Shown: positions 37,485-46,548, numbered from the stretch's first letter. The stretch: DNA of 64,000 nt from Pseudomonas sp. B6002 (GCF_013385985.1 NZ_JACAOY010000002.1:303939-367938); one strand, 5' to 3'. A program made the numbers and translations. The notes: generated by a model from the letters alone, not told the origin.

Positions 37485-37497
37485 TTTGTCGGACAAA
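37485..37497. promoter_or_regulatory. TTTGTC-G-GACAAA palindrome
   Basis: A perfect 13-bp inverted repeat with a single central base. The TGTCnGACA pattern resembles operators of GntR/FadR-family regulators. It ends 9 bases before the candidate gltP -35. Confidence 0.45.
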
Positions 37498-37506
37498 ATG
37501 TCACAT

Positions 37507-37534
37507 TTGAACTGACCGTTCGGACAGTTATTAT
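37507..37534 (+). promoter_or_regulatory. Candidate gltP promoter with a 20-bp palindrome in the spacer
   Basis: TTGAAC (37507-37512) and TATTAT (37529-37534) with a 16-base spacer form a promoter. AACTGACCGTTCGGACAGTT (37510-37529) covers the spacer and is palindromic except for one symmetric pair and the centre. This layout is typical of TetR-type repression. Confidence 0.55.
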
Positions 37535-37536
37535 TA

Positions 37537-37560
37537 AAAAAAGCCATGCCGATTCGGCAT
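37537..37560 (-). terminator. Hairpin with minus-strand T-run upstream of gltP
   Basis: ATGCCGA and TCGGCAT (37546-37560) form a 7-bp stem with a one-base gap. A run of seven A on the plus strand just before it would give a T-run on the minus strand. No minus-strand gene is evident to its right, so it may instead be a 5' hairpin of the gltP mRNA. Confidence 0.35.
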
Positions 37561-37750
37561 AGGGTAGGCGTTTACGGCATTAGACGTCGCTCCCTTGCAT
37601 GGGAATAGTTGCGCCTTTTTTCGCCTGCCAGTAAGCCATTTCGGCCATGCGGCGGTGACCTTCCATGGAGGCAGATGCTCACACTTTTTCGCTCTCGAGC
37701 GTTCCAGATGGCGCATTTGCCTTAAGTCCACTTGAAGTAAGGGTAATGAC

Positions 37751-39082
37751 ATGAAGAAGGCAAAGCTAAGCCTCGCCTGGCAGATCCTCATCGGTTTGGT
37801 GTTGGGGATCGCAATCGGTGCAGTGCTCAACCATTTCAGTGCTGAAAAGGCCTGGTGGATCAGCAATGTGTTGCAGCCAGCGGGCGATATCTTTATCCGC
37901 CTGATCAAGATGATCGTGATCCCGATTGTGATTTCCTCGCTGATCGTCGGCATTGCCGGTGTCGGTGACGCGAAAAAGCTCGGTCGCATCGGCGTCAAAA
38001 CCATCGTTTACTTTGAAGTGGTCACCACCATCGCCATCGTGGTCGGCCTGCTGTTGGCCAACCTGTTCCACCCGGGCGCTGGCATCGACATGAGTACCCT
38101 GGGTACTGTCGATATTTCCAAATACACCGCCACCGCCGCTGAAGTGCAGCACGAGCATGCGTTCATCGAGACCATCCTCAACCTGATCCCTTCTAACATC
38201 TTCGCCGCCGTGGCCCGTGGCGAAATGCTGCCGATCATCTTCTTCTCGGTGCTGTTCGGCCTGGGCTTGTCGAGCCTCAAGCCGGAACTGCGCGAGCCGC
38301 TGGTGACCATGTTCCAGGGCGTGTCCGAGAGCATGTTCAAAGTCACCCACATGATCATGAAGTACGCCCCGATCGGCGTATTTGCCCTGATCGCCGTGAC
38401 GGTCGCCAACTTCGGCTTCGCCTCCTTGCTGCCGCTGGCCAAGCTGGTGATCCTGGTTTACGTGGCCATCCTGTTCTTCGCCTTTGTGGTACTGGGCCTG
38501 ATTGCCCGCCTGTTCGGCTTCTCGGTGATCAAGCTGATGCGCATCTTCAAGGATGAGCTGGTCCTGGCCTACTCCACCGCCAGCTCCGAAACTGTGTTGC
38601 CGCGTGTGATCGAGAAGATGGAAGCCTATGGCGCACCCAAGGCGATCTGCAGCTTCGTGGTACCCACCGGCTACTCGTTCAACCTCGACGGTTCGACCCT
38701 GTACCAGAGCATCGCGGCGATCTTTATCGCCCAGCTGTACGGCATCGACCTGTCGATCGGCCAACAACTGATGCTGGTATTGACCCTGATGGTCACCTCC
38801 AAAGGCATCGCCGGCGTGCCGGGTGTGTCCTTCGTGGTACTGCTGGCCACCCTGGGCAGCGTGGGCATCCCGCTCGAAGGCCTGGCCTTCATTGCCGGTG
38901 TCGACCGCATCATGGACATGGCGCGTACCGCCCTGAACGTGATTGGCAACGCCCTGGCCGTATTGGTCATCGCACGTTGGGAAGGCATGTACGACGACGC
39001 CAAGGGCGAGCGCTACTGGAACTCCCTGCCGCACTGGCGCAGCAAGGCCGCCGCACCGACCGCTCAAGCGACCCGCAGCTGA
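37751..39082 (+). CDS. gltP: Proton/glutamate-aspartate symporter GltP (DAACS family)
   Basis: The 443-residue inner-membrane carrier imports glutamate and aspartate with protons. The family's substrate-binding signatures are clear: the serine-rich re-entrant loop AYSTASSETVLPRVIEKME, the unwound TM7 motif GYSFNLDGST, and VTSKGIAGVPGVSFVVL. AGTAAGGG precedes the ATG. It has its own terminator and a long leader. P. aeruginosa equivalent: PA5479. Confidence 0.95.
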   Translation: MKKAKLSLAWQILIGLVLGIAIGAVLNHFSAEKAWWISNVLQPAGDIFIRLIKMIVIPIVISSLIVGIAGVGDAKKLGRIGVKTIVYFEVVTTIAIVVGLLLANLFHPGAGIDMSTLGTVDISKYTATAAEVQHEHAFIETILNLIPSNIFAAVARGEMLPIIFFSVLFGLGLSSLKPELREPLVTMFQGVSESMFKVTHMIMKYAPIGVFALIAVTVANFGFASLLPLAKLVILVYVAILFFAFVVLGLIARLFGFSVIKLMRIFKDELVLAYSTASSETVLPRVIEKMEAYGAPKAICSFVVPTGYSFNLDGSTLYQSIAAIFIAQLYGIDLSIGQQLMLVLTLMVTSKGIAGVPGVSFVVLLATLGSVGIPLEGLAFIAGVDRIMDMARTALNVIGNALAVLVIARWEGMYDDAKGERYWNSLPHWRSKAAAPTAQATRS

Positions 39083-39099
39083 CAGGCTGACGGCTCGAA

Positions 39100-39133
39100 G
39101 ACAAACCCCGGACAATTCCGGGGTTTGTCGTTT
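39100..39133 (+). terminator. Rho-independent terminator after gltP
   Basis: GACAAACCCCGG, loop ACAATT, CCGGGGTTTGTC (39100-39129): a perfect 12-bp stem followed by GTTT. Confidence 0.9.
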
Positions 39134-39180
39134 CTGCCAGCCCCGCTATCATTCGCCCCATCTTTCGGGGGATTCAACTG

Positions 39181-40410
39181 ATGCTCAATGGCCTGTGGCT
39201 TGGCTTCTTTGTCGTGGCAATGGTGTCAGCACTGGTGCAATGGCTGGTGGGTGGCAACGCCGGTATTTTCGCGGCGATGGTCGAAAGCATTTTCGCCATG
39301 GCCAAACTGTCGGTGGAAGTGATGGTGCTGTTGTTCGGCACCCTTACCTTGTGGTTGGGGTTCCTGCGCATCGCTGAGAAAGCCGGCATCGTCGACTGGC
39401 TGGCCAAGGCCCTCGGCCCGCTGTTCCGCCGCCTGATGCCGGAAGTGCCTGCCGGGCACCCGGCGATCGGCCTGATCACCCTCAACTTCGCCGCCAATGG
39501 CCTGGGGCTGGACAACGCGGCCACGCCCATCGGCCTGAAGGCCATGAAGGCGCTGCAGGAACTCAACCCCATCCCCAACACCGCCAGCAACGCGCAGATC
39601 CTGTTCCTGGTGCTCAACGCGTCCTCGCTGACGCTGTTGCCGGTGACGATCTTCATGTACCGCGCCCAGCAAGGTGCTGCGGACCCGACGCTGGTGTTCC
39701 TGCCGATCCTGCTGGCGACCAGCGCGTCCACTTTGGTGGGCCTGTTGTCGGTGGCGATCATGCAGCGCCTGCGCTTGTGGGACCCGGTAGTGCTGGCTTA
39801 CCTGATTCCTGGCGCATTAGTGCTCGGCGGTTTCATGGCGTTCCTGGCGACACTGTCGGCCACGGCGCTGGCGGGCTTGTCTTCGATACTCGGCAACCTG
39901 ACGCTGTTCGGCTTGATCATGCTGTTCCTGGTGATCGGTGCGCTGCGCAAGGTGAAGGTGTACGAGGCGTTTGTCGAAGGCGCCAAAGAAGGTTTTGACG
40001 TTGCCAAGAACCTGCTGCCGTACCTGGTGGCGATGCTGTGCGCAGTGGGTGTATTGCGTGCTTCGGGCGCCCTGGATTTCGGCCTGGAAGGGATCCGCCA
40101 TGTGGTCGCCTGGACCGGCATGGACACGCGCTTTGTCGACGCGTTGCCCACGGCCATGGTCAAGCCGTTTTCCGGTAGTGCGGCCCGGGCGCTGTTGATC
40201 GAAACCATGCAGACCCAGGGTGTGGACAGCTTCCCGGCGCTGGTGGCGGCGACGATCCAGGGCAGTACTGAGACCACCTTCTATGTGTTGGCGGTGTACT
40301 TCGGGTCGGTGGGCATCCAGCGGGCCCGGCATGCGGTGGGGTGTGCGCTGCTGGCGGAGTTGGCGGGTGTCGTTGCGGCTATTGCGGTGTGCTACTGGTT
40401 CTTTGGTTGA
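39181..40410 (+). CDS. Nucleoside-recognition (Gate) domain membrane protein, SpmA/SpmB fusion type
   Basis: The 409-residue inner-membrane protein has two Gate domains. The first half (NFAANGLGLDNAATPIGLKAM) is like spore maturation protein A, and the second half (VKPFSGSAARALLIETMQ, ATIQGSTETTFYVLAVYFGSVG) is like SpmB. Non-sporulating bacteria keep this fused form with unknown substrate. It follows gltP as PA5478 does in P. aeruginosa but is separated by a terminator. Confidence 0.85.
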   Translation: MLNGLWLGFFVVAMVSALVQWLVGGNAGIFAAMVESIFAMAKLSVEVMVLLFGTLTLWLGFLRIAEKAGIVDWLAKALGPLFRRLMPEVPAGHPAIGLITLNFAANGLGLDNAATPIGLKAMKALQELNPIPNTASNAQILFLVLNASSLTLLPVTIFMYRAQQGAADPTLVFLPILLATSASTLVGLLSVAIMQRLRLWDPVVLAYLIPGALVLGGFMAFLATLSATALAGLSSILGNLTLFGLIMLFLVIGALRKVKVYEAFVEGAKEGFDVAKNLLPYLVAMLCAVGVLRASGALDFGLEGIRHVVAWTGMDTRFVDALPTAMVKPFSGSAARALLIETMQTQGVDSFPALVAATIQGSTETTFYVLAVYFGSVGIQRARHAVGCALLAELAGVVAAIAVCYWFFG

Positions 40411-40420
40411 GGCTTAAGTG

Positions 40421-40508
40421 GCTATCGCCGGCAAGCCAGCTCCTACAGGTGACCGCGTTTATCCTGCCGAAATGCGATCAACTGTAGGAGCCGGCTTGCC
40501 GGCGATAG
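40421..40508. repeat. Inverted REP pair, outward-facing (TGTAGGAGC subtype)
   Basis: GCTATCGCCGGCAAGCCAGC then TCCTACAG and, about 33 bases on, CTGTAGGAGCCGGCTTGCCG then GCGATAGGG. The conserved CTACAG/CTGTAG ends face inward. It lies between convergent genes and ends 6 bases from the stop of the lipoprotein gene. Confidence 0.87.
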
Positions 40509-40513
40509 GGCCC

Positions 40514-41125
40514 TCAGCGTTTCGCAGCACTATTGCCTTGCTGCACCACCCAATCCACCACCTGCCTGTTCAACTGATCCCCCGCCAGCCCAAACCCGGC
40601 CACCACGGCCGGCACCTTGGTATCCGTCACTGGCTGGTGAATTTCAAACCGCCGGCTGGCAATAATCCGCTGATCGCTCCCGCGCACCAATCGCGCGTCG
40701 AGGCGGATCACCACTTCCACCGTGCCTCCCCGGTATTCACTCTGGAACGCCTGCAATTGCCCGCCCAGCTCGTAGTCGGCCTGCAGGTTAGTCTCATCGG
40801 TGCTCAACAGCGTCACGCGGCCATCACGCTGGAAGCCGTCCATAAAGCGGTTGCGCAGCAGCACCGGCGACGGGTCGCTCCAGCGCGAGTTCGCATAGCT
40901 GCTGATCAGGTTGCCGTCCGGCACCACGGCAATGCGCGGGCTGTCGAGAAATTCGCTGGTCTGTGGCTTGGACACGCGCAGCGACCAGCTCACCGGGGCA
41001 CCCTGGCTTGCGGTCTGGGCTGGCACCAGGCGGTACACGTCCGAAGGGTCGGCCTTGGGCAGGATCGAGCACGCGCTCACGAGCGCCAATGCCACGGGGG
41101 CGATCATCTGGTAAGCACGCTTCAT
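40514..41125 (-). CDS. ABC-type transport auxiliary lipoprotein (PqiC-like)
   Basis: The 203-residue protein has a lipoprotein signal (LALVSAC, Cys19) and the ABC_trans_aux domain (VYRLVPAQ, SWSLRVSKPQTSEFLDSPRIAVVPDGN). Such proteins are outer-membrane-facing partners of MCE transporters. Its ATG overlaps the stop of the MCE gene (ATGA). It is the last gene of a four-gene lipid-transport operon. Confidence 0.88.
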   Translation of the reverse strand: MKRAYQMIAPVALALVSACSILPKADPSDVYRLVPAQTASQGAPVSWSLRVSKPQTSEFLDSPRIAVVPDGNLISSYANSRWSDPSPVLLRNRFMDGFQRDGRVTLLSTDETNLQADYELGGQLQAFQSEYRGGTVEVVIRLDARLVRGSDQRIIASRRFEIHQPVTDTKVPAVVAGFGLAGDQLNRQVVDWVVQQGNSAAKR

Positions 41126-42060
41126 GGCGTGAACTCCTTGTTCTTGTCGCTGCCCAGCAGGTAGCCACTGGGGTTGGCTTCCAGGCGGCGGGAGATGGCG
41201 CGCAGCGACCCGAGGGTTTCACGCAGTTCGCGCACTGCCGGCGCCAGTTCATTGAGGCCCTGCATGCCGCTGTTCACCGAGTCCTTGTTGTTGGTCAGCA
41301 AGGTGTTGATGGTGGCGGTGCTTTGCTCCAGGGATTTCATGGCCTGCTCGGCACTGCCGAAGGCCTGCTTGCCTTGATCGTTGAGCAAGCCATTGGCGTT
41401 GCGCATCAAGGTGGTGGTCTGCTCCAGGGCGGCGCTGGCCTGCTTGCTCACTTGCATCAGTTGCTGCATCACCACCTTGATATCGCCGCGCTGGTCGGCG
41501 ATGGCGCCGGTGGTTTGCTGCAGGTTGTCCAGGGTGTTGCTCAAGCGCTCGACGTTCTCACGGGAGAACATGTGGTTGGCGTTGTGCAGCAGCAGGTTGA
41601 TGCTGGTCATCAGGTCGTTGCTGTTATTGAGCAGGCGCGCAATGGGCGATGGCGAGGCGATGATTTCCGGCAGGTTGCCGTCCTTGCCCTTGAGCTCCGG
41701 GCTTTGTGGTGTGCCGCCGCTGAGCTGGATGATCGAGGTGCCGGTGATGCCGGTCAGGGCCAGCTTGGCCTGGGTGTCTTCCTTGATTGGCGTCTGCCCG
41801 GCCAGGCGGATGCGTGCCAGCACGCGTCGCGGGTCGTTGGGGTCCAGGCGCAGGCTGGTGACATCGCCCACCTTGATCCCGCTGTATTGCACCGGGCTGC
41901 CCTGGGACAGGCCGCTGACCGCCTCGTTGAACACCACTTCATAATCCTGGAAGGCACTGTCGACGCTGGATTTTGCCAGCCACAGGCCGAACAGCAGGGC
42001 GCCGACCACCACAATCACGCTGAACAGACCGATCATCACATGATGGGCTCGGGTTTCCAT
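41122..42060 (-). CDS. MlaD/MCE-domain periplasmic protein
   Basis: The 312-residue protein has one N-terminal membrane helix (about 6-28), an MCE domain (about 38-120; VSGLSQGSPVQYSGIKVGDVTSL) and a long helical C-terminal region (about 150-300) rich in Gln, Asn and Leu that probably forms a coiled-coil barrel or needle. MCE proteins form hexameric lipid-conducting rings. It is one base after the ATPase gene. Confidence 0.92.
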   Translation of the reverse strand: METRAHHVMIGLFSVIVVVGALLFGLWLAKSSVDSAFQDYEVVFNEAVSGLSQGSPVQYSGIKVGDVTSLRLDPNDPRRVLARIRLAGQTPIKEDTQAKLALTGITGTSIIQLSGGTPQSPELKGKDGNLPEIIASPSPIARLLNNSNDLMTSINLLLHNANHMFSRENVERLSNTLDNLQQTTGAIADQRGDIKVVMQQLMQVSKQASAALEQTTTLMRNANGLLNDQGKQAFGSAEQAMKSLEQSTATINTLLTNNKDSVNSGMQGLNELAPAVRELRETLGSLRAISRRLEANPSGYLLGSDKNKEFTP

Positions 42061-42061
42061 G

Positions 42062-42865
42062 TCATACCTCGTCTAGCGATTGAGCGGCATCCAATGCCGC
42101 GCGGCCGCGGGGGCCGTGGAAATATTCGTGAATCCACGCATCGTCCGTTTCCGAGACGACATCGATGGCATCGGCCACCAGCACTTTCTTCTGCGCCAGC
42201 ACCGCCACGCGGTCGGTGATGGTGTACAGCGTGTCGAGGTCGTGGGTTACCAGGAACACACTCAGGCCCAGCGCGTCGCGCAGTGTCAGGATCAACTGAT
42301 CGAATTGCGCCGCGCCAATCGGGTCAAGGCCGGCGGTGGGCTCGTCGAGAAACAGGATGTCCGGGTCCAGGGCCAAGGCGCGTGCCAGGGCTGCGCGCTT
42401 GATCATGCCACCGGACAACGAAGACGGGTATTTGTCGGCGGCCGAGAGCGGCAGCCCGGCCAAGGCCAGTTTCACCGCGGCCAGGTGCTCGGCGTCACGG
42501 CGGCTGAGGCCGGCATGTTCGATCAACGGCAGGGCGACGTTTTCGGTGACGGTCAGCGAGGAAAACAGCGCGCCCTTCTGGAACAGCACGCCGAAGCGCC
42601 GCTCCACCAGTGAGCGTTCATGTTCCGACAGGCTCGGCAGGTTTTTGCCGAATACCCGCACCTCGCCTTCGCTGGGGCGGCGCAGGCCGACAATGCTGCG
42701 CAACAGCACCGACTTGCCGCTGCCCGAGCCGCCGACCACCGCCAGGATCTCGCCTTTGTACAAATCCAGGTCGAGGTTTTCGTGCACGCTTTGCCGGCCA
42801 AAGCGGTTGCACAGGCCGCGCACTTCAATCACCGCCTCAGTGGGCGCACGGTGTAGACGACTCAC
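42062..42865 (-). CDS. ABC transporter ATPase, MlaF-like
   Basis: The 267-residue ATPase has Walker A GGSGSGKSVLLR, signature SLSGGMIKRAALARAL, Walker B ILFLDEPTAGLD and H-loop VTHDLDTLY. It is most like MlaF-type lipid transport ATPases. Translation starts at a GTG that overlaps the permease stop (GTGA). This cluster differs from the canonical mla operon, which also has mlaB and mlaC; neither is separate here. Confidence 0.92.
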   Translation of the reverse strand: MSRLHRAPTEAVIEVRGLCNRFGRQSVHENLDLDLYKGEILAVVGGSGSGKSVLLRSIVGLRRPSEGEVRVFGKNLPSLSEHERSLVERRFGVLFQKGALFSSLTVTENVALPLIEHAGLSRRDAEHLAAVKLALAGLPLSAADKYPSSLSGGMIKRAALARALALDPDILFLDEPTAGLDPIGAAQFDQLILTLRDALGLSVFLVTHDLDTLYTITDRVAVLAQKKVLVADAIDVVSETDDAWIHEYFHGPRGRAALDAAQSLDEV

Positions 42866-44037
42866 CAGCCCATCTCCATGAAGAACATCGCGGCCACCGC
42901 ATCCAGCACGATCACCACAAAGATCGATTGCACCACGCTGGAGGTGGTGTGGGCGCCGACCGACTCAGCGCTACCGCTGACCTTGAAGCCTTCCAGGCAG
43001 CCAATGGCGGCAATGAGGAAGGCGAAGATTGGCGCCTTCACCAAGCCGACCAGAAAATGCTGTACGCCAATGTCCGATTGCAGCAGCGACAGAAACATTG
43101 CGGGCGAGATGTCCAACGCCACGGCGCACACCACCCCGCCTCCGACAATCCCCGAGAGCATCGCCAGGAACGTCAGCATCGGCAGCGACACCAGCAGCGC
43201 CAGCACGCGAGGCAATACCAGCAGCTCCATGGGGTCGAGGCCCAGGGTGCGAATCGCATCGATTTCTTCGTTGGCCTTCATCGAGCCGATTTGTGCGGTG
43301 AACGCACTGGCCGTGCGCCCGGCAATCAAAATGGCCGTCAGCAATACGCCAAATTCCCGTAGGAAAGAGAACGCCACCAAGTCCACGGTGAACACCGTCG
43401 CGCCAAAGCTCTTGAGCACCGTGGCACCCAGGAAGGCCACCACGGCGCCGACCAAAAAGGTCAGCAGCGCGACGATGGGCGCGGCGTCGAGCCCGGTCTG
43501 CTCGATATGGGCAACCATTGGCGTGATGCGCCAGCGCTTGGGGCGAAAGATGCCGCGCGCGAAGGTTTCGAGGATCAGGCCAATAAAACCGAGCAGCTTC
43601 ATGCTGTCTTGCCACACGGTGTCGACCGCCCGGCCAATGCGCGCCAACACCTGGATGCCGGCCGCCTCTTCCGGGGCTTTTTCCGGCACACAGAAATCAT
43701 TCAGCGAGCGGTAGACGGTCTTGAGCAGTGCACGGTCGGCGGCAGAGAGGCTGCAGTCGGTCTGCTCGGCCGAGTGCTCGATGCGGGCGGGGCCAAGCAA
43801 TTCCACCAGCAGTGATGCGCCGGCGGTGTCCAGGGCGCCCAGGCCATTGAGGTCGATGCGGGCCCCGGCGTCGTATTGGCCGTCGAGCTTGTCCGACAGC
43901 TTTTTCAGGTTTGAGTAGTGGGCAAGCGTCCAGTCCCCCGTAATCCTGAGTAACGGGGGAGTCGTGGACGTATCGAGGTGGGCGGCACCGGCCGTCGTAC
44001 GAGTGGTCATAAGCTCCGAGCTTGTTTGGCTATCCAC
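42862..44037 (-). CDS. MlaE-like ABC permease with N-terminal STAS-like domain
   Basis: The 391-residue protein joins an N-terminal STAS-like domain (about 28-105; DLNGLGALDTAGASLLVEL), equivalent to a fused MlaB, to an MlaE permease (about 130-391, 5-6 helices; EFGVLLTAILIAGRTASAFTAQIGSMKANEEIDAI is the MlaE signature). With the ATPase, MCE and lipoprotein genes it forms a complete trans-envelope lipid transporter. MTTRTT (44010) is an alternative start. Confidence 0.93.
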   Translation of the reverse strand: MDSQTSSELMTTRTTAGAAHLDTSTTPPLLRITGDWTLAHYSNLKKLSDKLDGQYDAGARIDLNGLGALDTAGASLLVELLGPARIEHSAEQTDCSLSAADRALLKTVYRSLNDFCVPEKAPEEAAGIQVLARIGRAVDTVWQDSMKLLGFIGLILETFARGIFRPKRWRITPMVAHIEQTGLDAAPIVALLTFLVGAVVAFLGATVLKSFGATVFTVDLVAFSFLREFGVLLTAILIAGRTASAFTAQIGSMKANEEIDAIRTLGLDPMELLVLPRVLALLVSLPMLTFLAMLSGIVGGGVVCAVALDISPAMFLSLLQSDIGVQHFLVGLVKAPIFAFLIAAIGCLEGFKVSGSAESVGAHTTSSVVQSIFVVIVLDAVAAMFFMEMGW

Positions 44038-44064
44038 AATTCCTACGTAATAGCACGATACGGC

Positions 44065-45102
44065 CTACTTTGGGTTGTCCGTTTGTGCTGCGTCAGTGAC
44101 TTTGAAACGCAGCACACCAATCACCTGGCCGTCCTCGGTCAAAACCCGTACTTGCCAGCGGCCTGCCGAGTCGGCCGGGAAGTTCTGCTTGTGGGTCCAG
44201 GCGCGATAGCCTTCCTTGCGCCCGCCATGGATATCCAGCGCGATGCGGTCGACTTCTTTGCCGTTGAATTTCCACACATGGTAGATCCGCTCTTCCAGCC
44301 CGCGCGGGGCATTGATCGCGGTGTAGGCGTACAGCCCGCCGCTGCGTAGCTGGGCGGCAGTGACTTCCTTGAGGTCATCGCCCGGGGTGCGGTCTTGCAG
44401 CTGGGTGCTGATGGCCACTTCGGTCATCCACAGCGTGGCCGGTGGCACCCAACTGCGCAGGAACCAGCCGGCGCAGCCAATCGCGGCGGTGACGCCCAGC
44501 AACATTGCCCAACCTTTGACGCTGCGCAGCGGCAGGCTCACGGCCAGGCTGGGGATCGACAGCAGCATGGCAACGCCGAGGGCGAGCTTGTAACTCTCGG
44601 CGGTGGTCAGGTGCAGGATGATCGGCAGCGCGGTGAGCAGCGCGGCGAACAGGGTCAGGGTGTGCAGCGCCAGGAACAGCGAACGCTTGGGCGCCAGCCA
44701 TTTGTAGTACAGCGGGTCGGTGATCGAGACCAGTGCCGCGGCGCCCAGCAGGCCGGTGAAAATCGATTGGCCGCTGTTCCAGGTGGTGGTGACGAAAAAG
44801 AACGGCAACACAAAAAACAGACTTTCCTGGTGGATCATCTGGGTGGCGTAGCGCAGCAGGGGTTCGGGGATTTCCCGCTTGAAGACCCGGGTGAACAGTT
44901 GGGTAAAGCTGTTCTCCAGCATCAGCCACAACCAGCTCACCAGCATGATGACCGCGATCCAGCTGGCCATGCCTTGCTGGCGGTCCACCAGGATGAAGCT
45001 GCACACCCCCGAGATAAAGCCGCCGAGTGCGATTACCCCTGGGTAGCGCTTGATCAGTTCGAGGACGCGCTGGATAAGGGGCGGCAGGCTTGGCATGGGC
45101 AT
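44065..45102 (-). CDS. DUF5924 membrane protein with C-terminal DUF2914 domain
   Basis: The 345-residue protein has about seven membrane helices (residues 15-235) followed by a soluble domain (about 235-340; TPGDDLKEVTAAQLRSGGLYAYTAINAPRGLEERIYHVWKF) that matches DUF2914 (WHNGK-like KFNGKEVD, GGRKEGYRAWTHKQ). Function unknown. It lies 27 bases upstream of the MlaE-like gene on the same strand and could share its transcript. Confidence 0.82.
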   Translation of the reverse strand: MPMPSLPPLIQRVLELIKRYPGVIALGGFISGVCSFILVDRQQGMASWIAVIMLVSWLWLMLENSFTQLFTRVFKREIPEPLLRYATQMIHQESLFFVLPFFFVTTTWNSGQSIFTGLLGAAALVSITDPLYYKWLAPKRSLFLALHTLTLFAALLTALPIILHLTTAESYKLALGVAMLLSIPSLAVSLPLRSVKGWAMLLGVTAAIGCAGWFLRSWVPPATLWMTEVAISTQLQDRTPGDDLKEVTAAQLRSGGLYAYTAINAPRGLEERIYHVWKFNGKEVDRIALDIHGGRKEGYRAWTHKQNFPADSAGRWQVRVLTEDGQVIGVLRFKVTDAAQTDNPK

Positions 45103-45165
45103 TCACAGTTCGTGTAGGAAAAAACCCAGACAGAATAACGTCTTAGCCCGGAGTACGGTGCTCCA

Positions 45166-46548
45166 TTACGCAATCCGTTTGCGATAAAACCGCAGGCCGA
45201 TCAACACAAGTGCGATCAGCCCCAGCACGCTGGCGCCGATCCAACTGAGCAGGTCGTAGCTGAACAGGGGTTTCTCGATGCGCCAATAGCCCGGCTGGTT
45301 GAACACCTGGCGCATGGCGTCGTTGGTTTGCTTCAGGCTCACGGCCTTGATGCGCTTTACCGGGTCGCTGAAATGGCCGTTGGCGTAGTCACCGGAAGCA
45401 CTCCAGTAATAGTCGGCCAACGCGCTGTTGCCCTGTACCGCCCACGACTGGCGTGCAATGGCGGCTTGCTGCAGACGGGTGAAGGTTGCCGGGTCGAGAC
45501 CGTCCTTGAGCAGTTGGGCCTTGAGGTCCTGCAATACCTGTTCGGCTTCGGGCAGGTTGTCGCGTTCGAGGTCGGCGTTCAGGCTCAGGAAGCCGACACC
45601 GCCGAGCACCTCGCGCTCGCTCCACGGGCCGTAGGACAAACCGCGCTTGAGGCGCAGTTGACGATAGAGCGCCCAGTCGAGGTAGTCCTTGAGCAGGTCG
45701 TAGGTTTCATCATGCTGGTCATCCAGCACCGGTTCGGGGAACAGCCAGTGCAGCTTGGCGCTGTCGCCTATCCAACCGTGCACCAGGTCGCGGTGGCTGG
45801 CGGCGGCGTGCTGGATCTCTGGCAGGGGCCGATGTTCGCTCGGCTCGACCGGTTCGAGCTGGCCATAGGTGCGTTCCAGATAAGCCGGCAATAGTTTGTC
45901 GAGGTCGCCGACGATAATCAGGGTCATGTTGTTCGGCGCGTACCAATTTTTGCGCAGCTTCTCTAGCTGATCACGGGTGAGGTGATCGACCTCGGCGCGT
46001 TCGGCACATTTGAGCCCCAACTCGACGGCCAATTGATTGCTCGCGGTGTGGCCCAGGTCCTGGCGGTCGAGCAGGCGCTGCAGATGTGAGTAGTGGCCGC
46101 CGTCTTCGCGTTCGACCACCTGCTTGGCGGCATTGATGTTGGCGTCGGTCAGTTGGGTACGGGTGAGGATGGCCAGCAACAGGTCGAGCACCTTGCGCTG
46201 GTTTTGTGCGGGGGCTTCAATCACGAAGGTGGTGTCGGCATTGCTGGTGTAGGCATTCCATTCGCCACCCAGGGCTTGCATGCGGTCCTCAAGGTCACCT
46301 TCGCCGCCGCCGTCGATGCCGCTGAACAGCAAGTGTTCGAGCAGGTGCGGCAGCTCTTTTTCATCGCAACTGAAGTCATCCAGGCCGACCCCTACCACCA
46401 GGCGGATGGCCACATGGCCCCGCTCGGTGCCGGGTTTGAGCAGCAATTGCAGGCCGTTGGGCAAGGTGTAGCCTTCGACTTGCAGGCGGTCAAAGGCAAA
46501 GACATGTGCAGAGCCCATGAGCAGGCAGGCGAATAGCAGGCGACGCAT
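45166..46548 (-). CDS. M16 family zinc metallopeptidase, membrane-anchored
   Basis: The 460-residue protein has a signal peptide (cleaved near HVFA/FD), the inverted zinc motif His68-x-x-Glu71-His72 (HLLEH) and a second M16 domain (about 190-380). A C-terminal membrane helix (about 430-452) followed by RFYRKRIA suggests it is anchored in the inner membrane facing the periplasm. Substrate unknown. It is a single-unit M16 of about 50 kDa rather than the pitrilysin size. Confidence 0.88.
   Translation of the reverse strand: MRRLLFACLLMGSAHVFAFDRLQVEGYTLPNGLQLLLKPGTERGHVAIRLVVGVGLDDFSCDEKELPHLLEHLLFSGIDGGGEGDLEDRMQALGGEWNAYTSNADTTFVIEAPAQNQRKVLDLLLAILTRTQLTDANINAAKQVVEREDGGHYSHLQRLLDRQDLGHTASNQLAVELGLKCAERAEVDHLTRDQLEKLRKNWYAPNNMTLIIVGDLDKLLPAYLERTYGQLEPVEPSEHRPLPEIQHAAASHRDLVHGWIGDSAKLHWLFPEPVLDDQHDETYDLLKDYLDWALYRQLRLKRGLSYGPWSEREVLGGVGFLSLNADLERDNLPEAEQVLQDLKAQLLKDGLDPATFTRLQQAAIARQSWAVQGNSALADYYWSASGDYANGHFSDPVKRIKAVSLKQTNDAMRQVFNQPGYWRIEKPLFSYDLLSWIGASVLGLIALVLIGLRFYRKRIA

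Larger units (their letters stand above)
37104..37750. other. Long intergenic region upstream of gltP
   Basis: About 650 bases without a credible gene; the longest frame (80 codons on minus, 37153-37395) has no recognisable product or ribosome-binding site. The right-hand part holds two palindromes and a promoter at 37485-37534, then a hairpin at 37544-37560 and a leader of about 210 nucleotides before gltP. Confidence 0.6.

Noticed and set aside
37766-39115. 449-codon open frame on the minus strand over gltP
   Set aside because: Composition dominated by His/Gln/Asp; shadow of gltP.
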